Assembly (NCBI RefSeq): GCF_007004135.1
Contig: NZ_VJMG01000003.1
Span: forward strand, 1 to 64,000
Length of the DNA: 64,000 bases
Direction of reading: 5' to 3'
Origin: Affinirhizobium straminoryzae
GTDB taxonomy: Bacteria > Pseudomonadota > Alphaproteobacteria > Rhizobiales > Rhizobiaceae
The position numbers and the translations under genes were made by a program. Of the stretch, positions 35,844 through 45,475 are shown in pieces. Position 1 is the first letter of the stretch. Every line of letters begins with the position of its first letter. Under the pieces are notes generated by a model, which had not been told where the DNA came from, did no database searches, and worked only from the letters and a program-made list of their open reading frames with translations.

Positions 35844-35942
35844 CGTATCCATCATGTCCTCATCGGGCCGCCATGGCTCGGCGGCATTCTCCGTCAGGTC
35901 CTGGAGATAGGATGGCACAGGCGCGGGTGCAACAGGAGAGCC

Positions 35943-37235
35943 TTATTCGCTGACGCGCTGAACGATAGCACCACAGCGACCGAGCTTTTCTTCCAACCGC
36001 TCGAAGCCGCGGTCCAGATGGTAGACGCGGTTGACCACGGTCTCGCCTTCCGCCGCAAGGCCGGCGATCACCAGCGAGACGGAAGCGCGCAGGTCGGTCG
36101 CCATCACGGGCGCGCCCTTCAGGCGGGAAACGCCTTCCACCCGCGCCATCTGGCCGGACAGAGAAATCCGCGCGCCAAGACGCGCCAGTTCCTGCACGTG
36201 CATGAAGCGGTTCTCGAAGATCGTCTCGGTGATGTGCGACACGCCGGAGGCGCGCGTCATCAGGGCCATGAATTGCGCCTGCAGGTCGGTCGGAAAGCCC
36301 GGGAAGGGTTCGGTCACCACATCGACGGGATGAATACCGCCGCCATTGCGCACGATGCGCAGGCCCGTCCCGGTCGCGGTGATCTCGGCGCCCGTCTGGC
36401 GCAGGATGTCGAGCGCATTGTCGAGAAGGGCGGCATCGGTGCCTTCCAGCACGACGTCGCCGCCAGTCATGGCAACGGCCATGGCATAGGTGCCGGTTTC
36501 GATACGGTCCGGCAGCACGCGGTGGCGCGCGCCCGACAGCGTGGTCACACCTTCGACGGTAATCGTCTTGCTGCCGGCGCCGGAAATCTTTGCACCCATG
36601 GCGTTGAGGCAGTTGGCGAGATCGACGATTTCCGGCTCGCGGGCGGCATTCTCGATCACCGTCGTGCCCCGTGCCAGCGTCGCCGCCATCATCATCACGT
36701 GGGTGGCGCCGACGGAGACCTTCGGGAAGCGGTAGCGGTTGCCGATCAGGCCGCCCTTCGGCGCCGTCGCGTTGACATAACCGCCGTCGATCTCGATCTC
36801 GGCGCCGAGTGCGGCGAGCCCCTCAAGAAACAGATCGACCGGACGGGTGCCGATGGCGCAGCCGCCCGGCAGCGACACACGGGCGCGGCCTTCACGGGCC
36901 AGCAGCGGGCCGATGACCCAGAAGCTGGCGCGCATCTTCGAGACCAGTTCATAGGGAGCGGTCGTATCGACGATCGTCCGGCAGGTGAAATGGATGGTGC
37001 GCGAATAGCCTTCTTCCTGGCGTTCGCGCCGGCCATTGACGGAAATATCCACGCCGTGATTGCCGAGGATGCGCATCAGACCCTCGACATCGGCGAGATG
37101 CGGCACATTTTCCAGCGTCAGCGTATCGCTCGTCAGCAGCGAGGCAATCATCAGGGGAAGCGCGGCATTCTTGGCGCCGGAAATCGGGATGATGCCATGC
37201 AGCGGGTTGCCGCCGGTAATTCTGATGCGATCCAT
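35943..37235 (-). CDS. murA: UDP-N-acetylglucosamine 1-carboxyvinyltransferase MurA
   Basis: A 430-residue EPSP-synthase-fold enzyme that transfers enolpyruvate from PEP to UDP-GlcNAc, the first committed step of peptidoglycan synthesis. The substrate segment [16 protein letters not shown] lies near residues 20-35. The fosfomycin-target cysteine is in [16 protein letters not shown] (about residue 118). The C-terminal [14 protein letters not shown] is also family-typical. The downstream DUF2948 gene follows on the same strand. Confidence 0.96.
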   Translation of the reverse strand: MDRIRITGGNPLHGIIPISGAKNAALPLMIASLLTSDTLTLENVPHLADVEGLMRILGNHGVDISVNGRRERQEEGYSRTIHFTCRTIVDTTAPYELVSKMRASFWVIGPLLAREGRARVSLPGGCAIGTRPVDLFLEGLAALGAEIEIDGGYVNATAPKGGLIGNRYRFPKVSVGATHVMMMAATLARGTTVIENAAREPEIVDLANCLNAMGAKISGAGSKTITVEGVTTLSGARHRVLPDRIETGTYAMAVAMTGGDVVLEGTDAALLDNALDILRQTGAEITATGTGLRIVRNGGGIHPVDVVTEPFPGFPTDLQAQFMALMTRASGVSHITETIFENRFMHVQELARLGARISLSGQMARVEGVSRLKGAPVMATDLRASVSLVIAGLAAEGETVVNRVYHLDRGFERLEEKLGRCGAIVQRVSE

Positions 37236-37353
37236 GTGATTGCAACGGGCAGGCGCCCGCCCTTCCTGAAACTGCGCGAAAGATGGGGTCCTTAGCCGAA
37301 TTCCCCGTATGCTTCAATTCGGATGCCCCGGTCAGCCAATCCGGGCTCCGGCG

Positions 37354-37560
37354 TCATGTGGATGATTCGTCCGCCCTGGCAGCCGGCAGGCCCTCCGTCA
37401 GGTCAGCCTGGCCGGAACGTCTTGCGCGGGCCTGTTGCTTGCGCCGCATCAGGTTCTCGCGCAGCTTCTGCGCCGCACGCGCCGTGCGAAGCTCCGTTTC
37501 GGTAGGCTGGTGCCGCCGTTGATCCTGATTTTGCGGGTTTGATTCGTCCGTAGCGCTCAT
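37354..37560 (-). CDS. Small basic conserved hypothetical protein
   Basis: A 68-residue, highly charged protein. The Gln/Asn-rich N terminus is followed by a basic helix with TARAAQKLRENLMRRKQQAR at about residues 26-45. It has no membrane segment. A strong ribosome site, GGAGG four bases from the ATG, supports translation. It lies upstream of murA on the same strand. I believe similar short proteins occur beside murA in other rhizobia, but this is from memory. Function unknown; nucleic-acid binding would suit the charge. Confidence 0.65.
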   Translation of the reverse strand: MSATDESNPQNQDQRRHQPTETELRTARAAQKLRENLMRRKQQARARRSGQADLTEGLPAARADESST

Positions 37561-37712
37561 GTGTCCTCCATAGCGGAAAAGCGATCAAAAGCCAAAGAGG
37601 GCGACGGAATTCACCGCTTTCCGCAAAGAAGTGAAATTTGCGGCTTGCGCTCCCGGATCAGCTATGGCAATAGCCCGCTCACCGCAGCGCAGACACGCTC
37701 TGACGCACAACT

Positions 37713-37787
<75 letters not shown>

Positions 37788-37958
37788 GTTTTTCAGAATA
37801 TCACCCGGAAGAAGAAGAGACAGCAGGCAGATCCTGCACGCGCTATACTTGACTGTGTCCGCGATCTGGCGTGATGGTTCCGTCAGTCAGTCTCGACAGG
37901 CAGGTTTGCTCAAACCCGTCTGTCATGGTTCGTTATGCGTGGTGTTCGGGTTCACTCG

Positions 37959-38459
37959 ATGGAAGAAAGCAAGAAGAACTTCGCGGCCTATCACGATGCC
38001 TATCTCAGGCAGTATATCCAGCAGGCCGATACGAAATCTTCCTGGCTGTTTGCCGCATCCTCGACGATCTCGCTGTGGATCGTTTCCAACGACCGTTATG
38101 CGGGCTTTCTGCAGGGCGGGCCTTTTTCTTGGGGCGCCGCACTGATCCTGGTGCCGCTCGCGCTGCTTTTGATCTCCTGCTTCTTTGCCTTCAATGCCAT
38201 CCGGCCTCGGTCGCGCACGGCAAAAGCCAAGGGGATCATCTATTTCAGCAATGTCGCGAACTATGCGAGCCCGGAGGATTTCATCGCGGCGGTGGAAGGT
38301 TGTTCCGACACGGACATTTTCCGCGAAAGGCTGAAGGCGCAGTATCACATGAGCAAGATCTGCGCGCAGAAATACCAGTGCCTTTACTATGGTTCGTATA
38401 CGGCGGTGGCGGGCATCACGCTGGTTGCGATCGTCCACCTGATCCTGATGTTCATGTAG
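37959..38459 (+). CDS. Pycsar-effector-like (PycTM/DUF5706) membrane protein, orphan
   Basis: A 166-residue protein with three hydrophobic segments: about residues 28-46, 58-82 and 146-164. It has the hallmarks of the PycTM effector domain: IQQADTKSSWLF near residue 20, a cytoplasmic loop with KGIIYFSNVANYASPEDFIA (about 92-111), and KICAQKYQCLYYGSYTAVAG before the last helix. In Pycsar antiphage systems such proteins damage the membrane when a cyclase makes cCMP or cUMP. No cyclase gene lies anywhere in the window. Neighbours are tRNA-Thr and a convergent flavoprotein overlapping by 8 bases. Ribosome sites are weak; the ATG at 37935 is an alternative. Confidence 0.7.
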   Translation: MEESKKNFAAYHDAYLRQYIQQADTKSSWLFAASSTISLWIVSNDRYAGFLQGGPFSWGAALILVPLALLLISCFFAFNAIRPRSRTAKAKGIIYFSNVANYASPEDFIAAVEGCSDTDIFRERLKAQYHMSKICAQKYQCLYYGSYTAVAGITLVAIVHLILMFM

Positions 38460-39678
38460 GCGAGCTACCACGGCCGCCGACCCATGCGTCGATGCCTTGC
38501 GCTGCGGCGCGCCCCGTTGCAAGGCAGGCCGTCAGCAGATAGCCGCCGGTCGGCGCTTCCCAGTCGATCATCTCGCCGGCGACGAAGGTGCCGGGGCGAG
38601 TACTCAGCATGTAGTGGTGGTCGATCTCCTCCCAGCGCACGCCGCCGGCCGACGAAATCGCTTCCTCGATCGGGCGTGGCCGCCGCAGCGGCACGGTGAG
38701 CGCCTTGATCGTCATCGCCTGCGTGGCTGGATCCGCATCGGCGATGGACGGCACACATTCCCTGACGAGCGCTGCCTTGACACTGTCGAGGCCCGCCGCC
38801 TTGCGCAGCCGGTTCGACAGGCTGGTGCGCGCCGGCAGGCGTGCAAGGGCAGCCGAAATCTTTTCCAGGCTGCGTCCGGGCGCAAGATCCAGTTGCAGGC
38901 TCGCTGCGCCCTCTGTGGCCAGACGGTCGCGCAGGGCAGCGGCATGGGCATAGATCAGGCTGCCCTCGACGCCATGCCGGCTGATGACGAATTCACCCTG
39001 TGTGGTGCCGGCAGAGGAAGTGAGGCAGACGGACTTCACGGGCTCGCCGGCAAAGCGGGTGCGGAAATTTTCACTCCAGTCCACGTCGAAGCCGCAATTG
39101 GCCGGCTGGAAATCGGCAATCGCGATGCCGAGATCGCGAAGCCCGGCCGCCCAGGCGGCGTTGGACCCGAGGCGGGGCCAGCTTGCGCCGCCGAGCGCCA
39201 GCAGCGTTGCCCTGGAGTGGATCTCGCGCTCGCCGTCCGGCGTCTCGAACACGCAGCCACCGGGTACGAGCCTCAGCAGGCGATGGCGGGGCAGAAGCGC
39301 TACGCCCATCTCGGCAAGGCGCTTCAGCCAGGCGCGCAGCAGCGGCGAGGCTTTCATCACGGTTGGAAAGACCCGTCCCGACGAACCGACGAAGGTTTGC
39401 GTGCCGAGCCCGCTGGCCCAGGCGCGCAGGTCGTCCGGGCGGAAGGCATCAAGGGCGGCGGCAAGACGATCGTTTGCCACGCCGAACCGCGTCCGGAACC
39501 GGACATAATCCTCGGAATGGGTCAGGTTGAGGCCGGACTTGCCGGCCAGCAGAAATTTCCGCCCGAAGGTGGGCATGGCCTCAAAGACACTGACGCGATG
39601 GCCGGCGGCTGCGAGAACCTCGGCCGCCATCAGGCCGGCCGGCCCGCCTCCGACGATGGTGATGTCTGACTGCGTCAT
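38452..39678 (-). CDS. HI0933-like FAD-dependent oxidoreductase (TIGR03862)
   Basis: A 408-residue flavoprotein. The FAD-binding motif IVGGGPAGLMAAEVLAAAG occupies residues 8-26, with FEAMPTFGRKFLLAGKSG following. The C-terminal FAD-contact region is GTFVAGEMIDWEAPTGGYLL. It belongs to the HI0933/YhiN group of nucleotide-disulfide-like oxidoreductases without the redox-active disulfide; substrate unknown. It overlaps the end of the convergent Pycsar-effector-like gene by 8 bases. Confidence 0.88.
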   Translation of the reverse strand: MTQSDITIVGGGPAGLMAAEVLAAAGHRVSVFEAMPTFGRKFLLAGKSGLNLTHSEDYVRFRTRFGVANDRLAAALDAFRPDDLRAWASGLGTQTFVGSSGRVFPTVMKASPLLRAWLKRLAEMGVALLPRHRLLRLVPGGCVFETPDGEREIHSRATLLALGGASWPRLGSNAAWAAGLRDLGIAIADFQPANCGFDVDWSENFRTRFAGEPVKSVCLTSSAGTTQGEFVISRHGVEGSLIYAHAAALRDRLATEGAASLQLDLAPGRSLEKISAALARLPARTSLSNRLRKAAGLDSVKAALVRECVPSIADADPATQAMTIKALTVPLRRPRPIEEAISSAGGVRWEEIDHHYMLSTRPGTFVAGEMIDWEAPTGGYLLTACLATGRAAAQGIDAWVGGRGSSPT

Positions 39679-39746
39679 GCTGTGCTTTGGCCTGTTGAAG
39701 ACGGACCGGCGCCGGTTCCCCCGAACCGTGCCGATCCTCTCTTAGC

Positions 39747-40385
39747 TCAGCCGAAGAGCGGCGTCAGGTAGGGAAGCACCTCGACCGTGCCGTGATACAC
39801 CATGTTGACAGTCACGTAGACGATGACGGCGAGGCCGACATAGGCGATCCAGCGATAGCGGTGCAGCAGGCGCGCCACCAGATTGGCGGCAAGGCCCATC
39901 AGCGCGATCGAGATGACGAGACCGATGATGAGAACGGTGGTGTGGTCCTGCGCTGCGCCGGCCACGGCCAGAACGTTGTCGAGTGACATGGACACGTCGG
40001 CGACCACGATCTGCGTCGCGGCCTGCAGGAAGGTCTTGTTGGCCTTCGTCGCATGCGGGTCGGCTTCGCCGAGCGCGTCCGCTGCGGCGGCCTCGGCATC
40101 CTGGGCGCGCAGTTCCACCCACATCTTCCAGCAGACCCAGGCCAGCAGCACGCCGCCCAGCAGCTGAAGGCCGACGATGCCGAGCAGATAGGCCGTGACG
40201 GTGGCAAAGGCGATGCGCAGCACGGTTGCGGCAATGATGCCGACCAGGATCGCCTGGCGCCGCTGGTGGACCGGAAGGCCGGCAGCGGCAAGGCCGATCA
40301 CGATGGCATTGTCGCCAGCGAGAACAAGGTCGATGGCAATGACCTGAAAAAGCGCCGCGAGGCCTGCGGCGGTCAGAATTTCCAT
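39747..40385 (-). CDS. TerC-family membrane protein
   Basis: A 212-residue inner-membrane protein with about seven helices. Family motifs with membrane-embedded acidic residues are AIDLVLAGDNAIVIGLA (about residues 17-33) and VVADVSMSLDNVLAVAG (about 126-142). TerC/Alx-type proteins export Mn2+ or protect secreted metalloproteins; the exact role here is unknown. A charged loop (about 93-115) faces one side. The ATG at 40385 has GGGA upstream; one at 40403 is possible. Confidence 0.85.
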   Translation of the reverse strand: MEILTAAGLAALFQVIAIDLVLAGDNAIVIGLAAAGLPVHQRRQAILVGIIAATVLRIAFATVTAYLLGIVGLQLLGGVLLAWVCWKMWVELRAQDAEAAAADALGEADPHATKANKTFLQAATQIVVADVSMSLDNVLAVAGAAQDHTTVLIIGLVISIALMGLAANLVARLLHRYRWIAYVGLAVIVYVTVNMVYHGTVEVLPYLTPLFG

Positions 40386-40511
40386 GATGAAATCAATCCC
40401 CATTGGCCGGCAGCGATCATACCGCCTGTGCCGGCAGTCTCAACTCTCTGTGATGGCTACAGAATATTTCGGGGAGCTTGGCAAGTGGAAATTACAGGAT
40501 GCAGATATGCA

Positions 40512-40540
40512 GAAGGGCGCAACCCATGGCCGCGCCCTTC
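40512..40540 (-). terminator. Hairpin after the lpiA-acvB operon
   Basis: GAAGGGCGC (40512-40520) and GCGCCCTTC (40532-40540) form a perfect 9-bp stem 25 bases after the acvB stop. No T-run follows leftward, so it may be an imperfect terminator. Confidence 0.5.
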
Positions 40541-40565
40541 GTGTTTTCTGCCGTTGCGGCGGCGG

Positions 40566-41936
40566 TTACTTGCCGAGCCGGTTCTTCAGGGCGGTCAGGA
40601 TGATCTGCGCCAGCTTCTCGTAATCCTCGTCGAAATGGTGGCCACCTTCGATGCCGAGCGTCTCGATACCGCGATCGGCCAGTCCCTTGCAGGCATCGCC
40701 ATCGTCATCGGTGCCGTAGACGCACTGGACGAGCTTCGGATTGATGCTCTTCAGGTGATCCGTCGGGTCGCCCCCGGTTCCGGTGCCCTTGCCGCCCAGC
40801 CAGCCGGAGACGGAAATCTCGAAATTCGACTGATGGGAGAGGCCGAGGAGGCTCAGCATCACAACCTTGCTCTTGTCCGTATCCGGCAGCTTGTTGAAGG
40901 TGGAAGGCAGCACGTCGGCGCCGAAGGAATAGCCGATCAAAAGCACGCGCGAGACGTTCCACTGCTTGCGATAGGCGCGGATGATGCGGCTGAGATCGGC
41001 AGCGGTCTCTTCCGCCGTCTTCTGCGACCAGAAATAGCGCAGCGCATCGACGCCGACCACCGGCACGCCATCCTCCTGCAGGGCCGCGCCGACATCGCTG
41101 TCGATGTCGCGCCAGCCGCCATCGCCGGAATAGATGATCGCCATCGTATCGTATTTCGGCTTGGCATCCAGGATGGTGAGTGGCAGGCCAAGCGGTTCGT
41201 CATCGGTATTGGCGGCATCGATGGCGTCGGACAGCGCCTGCATCAGCGCATCGGTGGCCGCCGCATCGGTGCCCTCGATGTCGATGTCGTCATGCGTCTG
41301 CTGCAATTCCTTGGCGTGATCGCGCCCGGCCGGATCAGCGGCCTTGGACAGGAAGATGCTGATCGGCATCGGCAGGTCGCCGTCGCTCAGGCCGTAGACC
41401 GTGGCATCGCCTTCGGTGCGCTTGTCGGCCGGCGTGCAGAGCACCTTCGGCAGTTTGATCGCGGCTTCCGGATCGACGGCGATCGCCTGGCCGATCGTGG
41501 CCGGCGGTGTCTGTGCCGCCATGCCGAGAACCACGGCACCACCGGCGCCGATGCCGGCAATGATCGGCGAGCGGTAGCTGCCGCTGTTCAGCGAGCGCTG
41601 GACCTGCTGGGCAAGCGATTCCACGTCGGAAATCATGTAGATGCAGTCGTCGCTGTCCTTGCCGAGGGAGGCGAGGTAGCTCGGCAGGTCGATGCCGATC
41701 ACCAGCGCGCCCTTGGCCGCCAGTGCCTGCGCCTGCTTTTCCTCCAGCGCGTTCCATCCGTCGCCGTCGGACAGGAGGAAGATGTTCGCCTTCATCGCGC
41801 CCTTTGGCTTGATGATGTGCGGCGAGGGGATCATGCCCGTGTCAAAGCCCTGCTGCTGCGGCGCGGTCTGCGCCTGTGCCAGCGATGCGACGGCGGTAAA
41901 CGCCATCGCACAAAGGCCGAAGATGTATTGCTTCAT
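40566..41936 (-). CDS. acvB: AcvB/VirJ-family periplasmic lysyl-phosphatidylglycerol hydrolase
   Basis: A 456-residue secreted protein; the signal peptide covers about residues 1-22, ending AQAQ. Two VirJ-like alpha/beta segments follow. The lipase-type nucleophile is in VLLIGYSFGADVLP (Ser near residue 334) and a His-rich GGHHFDEDY near the C terminus may supply the catalytic His. In Agrobacterium, AcvB hydrolyses lysyl-phosphatidylglycerol made by LpiA and is needed for virulence and stress tolerance. The ATG overlaps the lpiA stop by 4 bases, so synthesis and turnover of the lipid are encoded together. Confidence 0.92.
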   Translation of the reverse strand: MKQYIFGLCAMAFTAVASLAQAQTAPQQQGFDTGMIPSPHIIKPKGAMKANIFLLSDGDGWNALEEKQAQALAAKGALVIGIDLPSYLASLGKDSDDCIYMISDVESLAQQVQRSLNSGSYRSPIIAGIGAGGAVVLGMAAQTPPATIGQAIAVDPEAAIKLPKVLCTPADKRTEGDATVYGLSDGDLPMPISIFLSKAADPAGRDHAKELQQTHDDIDIEGTDAAATDALMQALSDAIDAANTDDEPLGLPLTILDAKPKYDTMAIIYSGDGGWRDIDSDVGAALQEDGVPVVGVDALRYFWSQKTAEETAADLSRIIRAYRKQWNVSRVLLIGYSFGADVLPSTFNKLPDTDKSKVVMLSLLGLSHQSNFEISVSGWLGGKGTGTGGDPTDHLKSINPKLVQCVYGTDDDGDACKGLADRGIETLGIEGGHHFDEDYEKLAQIILTALKNRLGK

Positions 41937-44536
41937 TTCCCGACTACTCCGCGCACGCCGCCGCTAATCAGCAGCGTGACATCCATCAGCGCCAAAACGA
42001 CGCCCGTGCCGCCCGACACCGCCATGTAGCGCGGCTGCCAGTGCGGGTGGAATTTTGATTTGAAGGCCCGCAGGCCCTTAAAGTTGTAAAAACGCTCGCC
42101 GTGTTCGAACAAGGTGCCTCCGATCCGATCCCAGACCGGCGCCACTTCTCGCTTCGACATGCCCGATAGCGGCGCCATTCCGAGATTGAACGTGCTATAT
42201 CCGGCATTTTTCAGGTATTCCAGCAGGCTGACGAACAGGAAATCCATCGCGCCGCGCGGCGCATCCGGTGCAAAGCGCATCAGATCGACGCTGCCTTCCT
42301 TCAGCGTGTCGGTCTTGAAGATGGTCGCGAAGGCGACGATCTCGCCCTCCTTGCGCAGCACGGCGACGGGGAGCGACGACACGTAGCTCTCCTCGAAAAC
42401 GCCGAGCGAAAAGCCCTTTTCGCGAGTGTTGTGATGCGCAAGCCAGCTGTCCGAAACCCGTTTCAGCTCGGGCAGCGCGGCGGCGACATCCGCCTGTTCG
42501 ATGATCTCGAAGTCCAGCCCGTCGCGGCGCCCCTTGTTGAGGGCCTGGCGCAGGCCGGCGAGGCGTCCGCCCTTCAGGTCGAAATGCACGAGATCGACAA
42601 TGGCCATCTCGCCCAGCTTGAAGGCGCGTAATCCGGCATCGGCACAGAAGGAAAGAAGGGCCGGCGAGACCTGGTAGAGTACCGCACGGCCACCGGCGCC
42701 GCGCGAATTTTCCACGAAGCGCCAGATCATTTCCGCCCGCTCCGAGGGATCGCCGATCGGGTCGCCGAGCGCAATCCAGGAGCGACCCTGGATGGCGAAC
42801 ATCATGAAGCTTCTGCCGCTGTCGGAGAACATCACCCGCTTGTCGCCCATGCGCACGAGGTTCGCATCGGCATTGTCGCTGGCGTTCAGAATGGCAACCG
42901 CCTTGTCCAGATCCTCCTGTGCCAGCGGTTCCGGATGGTGGAAGGCCGGGCGCAGCAGGCTGAAGGTGACGGCGGCGATCGAGAACAGGGTGATACCGAG
43001 CAGCGCACGCAGGCTTCGCGGCGCCTCGTTGAAGAATTCGAACTGCCACCAGAGATCCTGGCTGTAGTCGACGTCGCGATAGACGAGGAAGAGAATGGTG
43101 GCGGCACCGGCGAGGATCACCAGGATCGCCATGATCCACGGCAGGCTCAGCACCTGGTTGAGCAGCGAGGCAGGACGCCGGAAGCGGCGGCCATTGGCGG
43201 CGAGTGCGATGACGAAGAGACCGAGGAAGGTCGCCTCGCCGAGTGCCAGCGCACGCATGAAGGAAAAGACAAAGGCACAGCTGGCCGAAACGAGTGCCAC
43301 CCACCAGGCGCCGTCCAGCCGCTGCGCCAGACCGCGCGAGGAAATGACCAGCGCCATGCCGAGAAGACTGGAGAAGAAGTGGGCGGCCTCGATCACCGGC
43401 AGAGGCAGGAATTTCGAGATGATGTCCAGATCGCCGTCCGGCGTCGGCGTGACGCTCGACAGGATCAGCATGGTACCGAGGATCAACGCGAAGGCCGAGA
43501 GCAGCGGCGGCGAGACGCGGCCGGCCACGGTTGCCATTTCGCGGGCCAGCGGATGCTTGGCCATGGCACGCGCTTCGGAGAAGACGATACTGATGATGGC
43601 GATCGTCAGCGGCAGCACATGGTAGATCATGCGATAGAGCACGACACTGCCGAGCAGCTGGTCGACGCTGACCTGCCCGCCGAGCGCGCCGAGAATGACC
43701 GCCTCGAACACGCCAAGGCCGGCTGGTACATGCGAAAGGACGCCAAGCCCGATGGCCGCGGCATAGATCGCGAAGAACGAGGGCCAGCCGACATTGGTCG
43801 GCGGCAGCAGCACGTAGAGCACGGTTGCGGAAACGGCGATGTCGAAGGCGGTGATCAGGAACTGGCGCGACGAGGTCAGCGTATCGGGAAGGCGCAGACG
43901 AATGCCGACGATCTCCACCCGGCGCCCGTTGCGGCCAAGGAAGAGCAGCAGCGCAAGCGCGATCAGCACTGCAGTCGCGCCGGCGCGCAGCCATTCCGGA
44001 TCCATGCCGGTGATCGTGGCAAGCCGCGGCGCCGTCATCAGAGCCGCGATGGCGCTGACGGCAAGAAGACCAAGGCCGAAGGCAAAGGTGACGAAGGCGA
44101 TGACGCGGGCGATGTCTTCCGGGGAGAGGCCGAGCCGGCTGTAGGCCCGAAAACGGATCGCGCCGCCGCTGAGGGCACCGAAGCCGGCGGTGTTGCCGAT
44201 CGCATAGGCGCTGAAGGCCGTCACGGCCACCGGTGCGACCGGCAGGCGGCGGCCGATGTAGTCGAGCGCGTTCAGGTCGTAGTAGATCAGCGAGGCGAAA
44301 CTCAACGCCGTGAAGAAGATGGCAAGGCCGATGGCCTGCCAGCTCGTGTCCTTCAGGGCGTTCACGACGTCATCGTACCGCACTTCGCTCGTCAGCCGGT
44401 AGACGGCCACCGCCATCATGACGGCGACCAGCAGCATGGCAAGCGAGGTCAGATAGGTACGGAACCGTGCCAGCAGCACCATGACGACATGGCGCGGCGG
44501 TTCGCTGGGAATAACGATCTCTTCCGGTTCGGTCAT
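41933..44536 (-). CDS. lpiA: Bifunctional lysylphosphatidylglycerol flippase/synthetase (LpiA/MprF)
   Basis: An 867-residue inner-membrane protein. The N-terminal two-thirds contains about 13-14 helices forming the flippase (AIGNTAGFGALSGGAIRFRA near residue 112, SHVPAGLGVFEAVILGALGG near 268). The C-terminal ~290 residues form the cytoplasmic DUF2156 synthase that transfers lysine from Lys-tRNA to phosphatidylglycerol, with NLGMAPLSGM near residue 784. It lowers surface negative charge and is acid-inducible in rhizobia. It is first of the lpiA-acvB operon, with a 360-base upstream gap before the small ORF at 44897. Confidence 0.94.
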   Translation of the reverse strand: MTEPEEIVIPSEPPRHVVMVLLARFRTYLTSLAMLLVAVMMAVAVYRLTSEVRYDDVVNALKDTSWQAIGLAIFFTALSFASLIYYDLNALDYIGRRLPVAPVAVTAFSAYAIGNTAGFGALSGGAIRFRAYSRLGLSPEDIARVIAFVTFAFGLGLLAVSAIAALMTAPRLATITGMDPEWLRAGATAVLIALALLLFLGRNGRRVEIVGIRLRLPDTLTSSRQFLITAFDIAVSATVLYVLLPPTNVGWPSFFAIYAAAIGLGVLSHVPAGLGVFEAVILGALGGQVSVDQLLGSVVLYRMIYHVLPLTIAIISIVFSEARAMAKHPLAREMATVAGRVSPPLLSAFALILGTMLILSSVTPTPDGDLDIISKFLPLPVIEAAHFFSSLLGMALVISSRGLAQRLDGAWWVALVSASCAFVFSFMRALALGEATFLGLFVIALAANGRRFRRPASLLNQVLSLPWIMAILVILAGAATILFLVYRDVDYSQDLWWQFEFFNEAPRSLRALLGITLFSIAAVTFSLLRPAFHHPEPLAQEDLDKAVAILNASDNADANLVRMGDKRVMFSDSGRSFMMFAIQGRSWIALGDPIGDPSERAEMIWRFVENSRGAGGRAVLYQVSPALLSFCADAGLRAFKLGEMAIVDLVHFDLKGGRLAGLRQALNKGRRDGLDFEIIEQADVAAALPELKRVSDSWLAHHNTREKGFSLGVFEESYVSSLPVAVLRKEGEIVAFATIFKTDTLKEGSVDLMRFAPDAPRGAMDFLFVSLLEYLKNAGYSTFNLGMAPLSGMSKREVAPVWDRIGGTLFEHGERFYNFKGLRAFKSKFHPHWQPRYMAVSGGTGVVLALMDVTLLISGGVRGVVGK

Positions 44537-44896
44537 GGCTTCCGGGCGCTTCCTCGATAACCTGCGGTGATGGCTAGTTTCTAGCTCTGATGCATGACGG
44601 TTATTCGTGGATGCACCGGCGCGCTAGTCCTCTGACGCGGACTTCGACAAAAATGCGGCCGATCTTCAAGCAGAAGGTGCTTTCCTCACGATCAAGCGGT
44701 CATCCGGCGGCAGGTGCAAGGAACATCTTCGTGATCAGACCGCTCTGCCTGTCCGTGGTTGCATCAATGCGAAACAGAATCACGTTTCTGTGGCGATCTC
44801 TACAGGTCGGTCATGACCATTTTCAGGCAACCTGATCTGCGGCGTTACCTCAGCGGGATCGCAAGTGCCGGTCCGGGCTGATCCGCAGGCTGTGCA
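44537..44896. other. Gene-free leader region upstream of lpiA
   Basis: A 360-base stretch on the lpiA upstream side. A small palindrome, GCTAG-TTT-CTAGC, lies near 44573-44585. An Arg/Ser-rich open frame at 44590-44835 on the plus strand has no ribosome site and no protein-like composition and was not called. The region probably holds the lpiA promoter and 5' leader. Confidence 0.5.
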
Positions 44897-45010
44897 TCAG
44901 AGAACGCGGGTTGCGACGGCCCGGCGATGTGGATCGATTCTGGCGACCATCACCATGGTGAAGAAAATCATCGCCGCGATCAGCAGGGCGCTCAAATGGA
45001 GAACAATCAT
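44897..45010 (-). CDS. Predicted small membrane protein (37 residues)
   Basis: A short ORF on the minus strand, starting MIVLHLSALLIAAMIFF and ending in a basic tail IDPHRRAVATRVL. Residues 2-22 form one strongly hydrophobic helix; the Arg-rich C terminus would sit in the cytoplasm. GGAG lies 7 bases before the ATG, an excellent ribosome site. The composition (one helix plus basic tail) is typical of regulatory small membrane proteins. It lies between lpiA and the divergent che operon. No homologue is recognised; coding status rests on the ribosome site and hydrophobicity. Confidence 0.5.
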   Translation of the reverse strand: MIVLHLSALLIAAMIFFTMVMVARIDPHRRAVATRVL

Positions 45011-45475
45011 GGCGCAACTCCGAAGACATCATGTTTCAGTAACCCGGATATTCTATGTCTGGACTTGTCCGGAGCTTGCGTCTTGACTTGGGGCGACGTC
45101 CGGGAAAACCTGTCGCATGAAATCGTCCGTGCCGGGGGCGCCATTAACCTTCAGGCAAGGAATTAACCATACAAATACTCTGACACGGCGAAATGGGACG
45201 ATCCCGACATCTCCCTTTCAGGCATGACGCCGCCCCGCCGTACCGGTTTCGATCCGGTATCACTTTCCATTTTTTCTCCAGGATGGCTTCCGGCTTCGGC
45301 CCGGAGCGCTGCATGCGTCCCTGTTGCGGGCTCGTCATGCCCGCGATCCGGCCTTGCACGGTCTCCTGGCTGCCTCGGGATGAAGATGCACGGCTCCAGA
45401 AGGCCGGCGGTTCATTGAGGGCTTTGGCATGGGCAGCTGACGGCGCAAGGCCTGCGGCTGCCAAAGAGGGGTTTC
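45011..45475. other. Divergent regulatory region upstream of the che operon
   Basis: This 465-base gap separates the small membrane ORF (leftward) from icpA (rightward). It contains two TTAACC half-sites at 45144-45170, annotated separately, and a small dyad TACCGG/CCGGTA at 45241-45259. No further gene was supported. Rightward frames here are arginine-rich and lack ribosome sites. Confidence 0.5.
45144..45170. promoter_or_regulatory. Two CtrA half-sites upstream of the che operon
   Basis: TTAACC at 45144-45149 and TTAACCAT at 45163-45170 are direct repeats 19 bases apart, close to two helical turns. TTAACCAT matches the CtrA-type half-site of rhizobia. They lie about 300 bases before icpA and 135 bases before the leftward small ORF. 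The target gene is uncertain. Confidence 0.5.

Noticed and set aside
33531-37295. 1254-residue plus-strand reading frame spanning hisD, DUF2948 and murA
   Set aside because: The three leftward genes are clearly recognisable family members; the opposite frame is a third-position GC artefact with unnatural composition.
44590-44835. Plus-strand 81-codon frame upstream of lpiA
   Set aside because: No ribosome site, Arg/Ser-rich composition, no homology signal.
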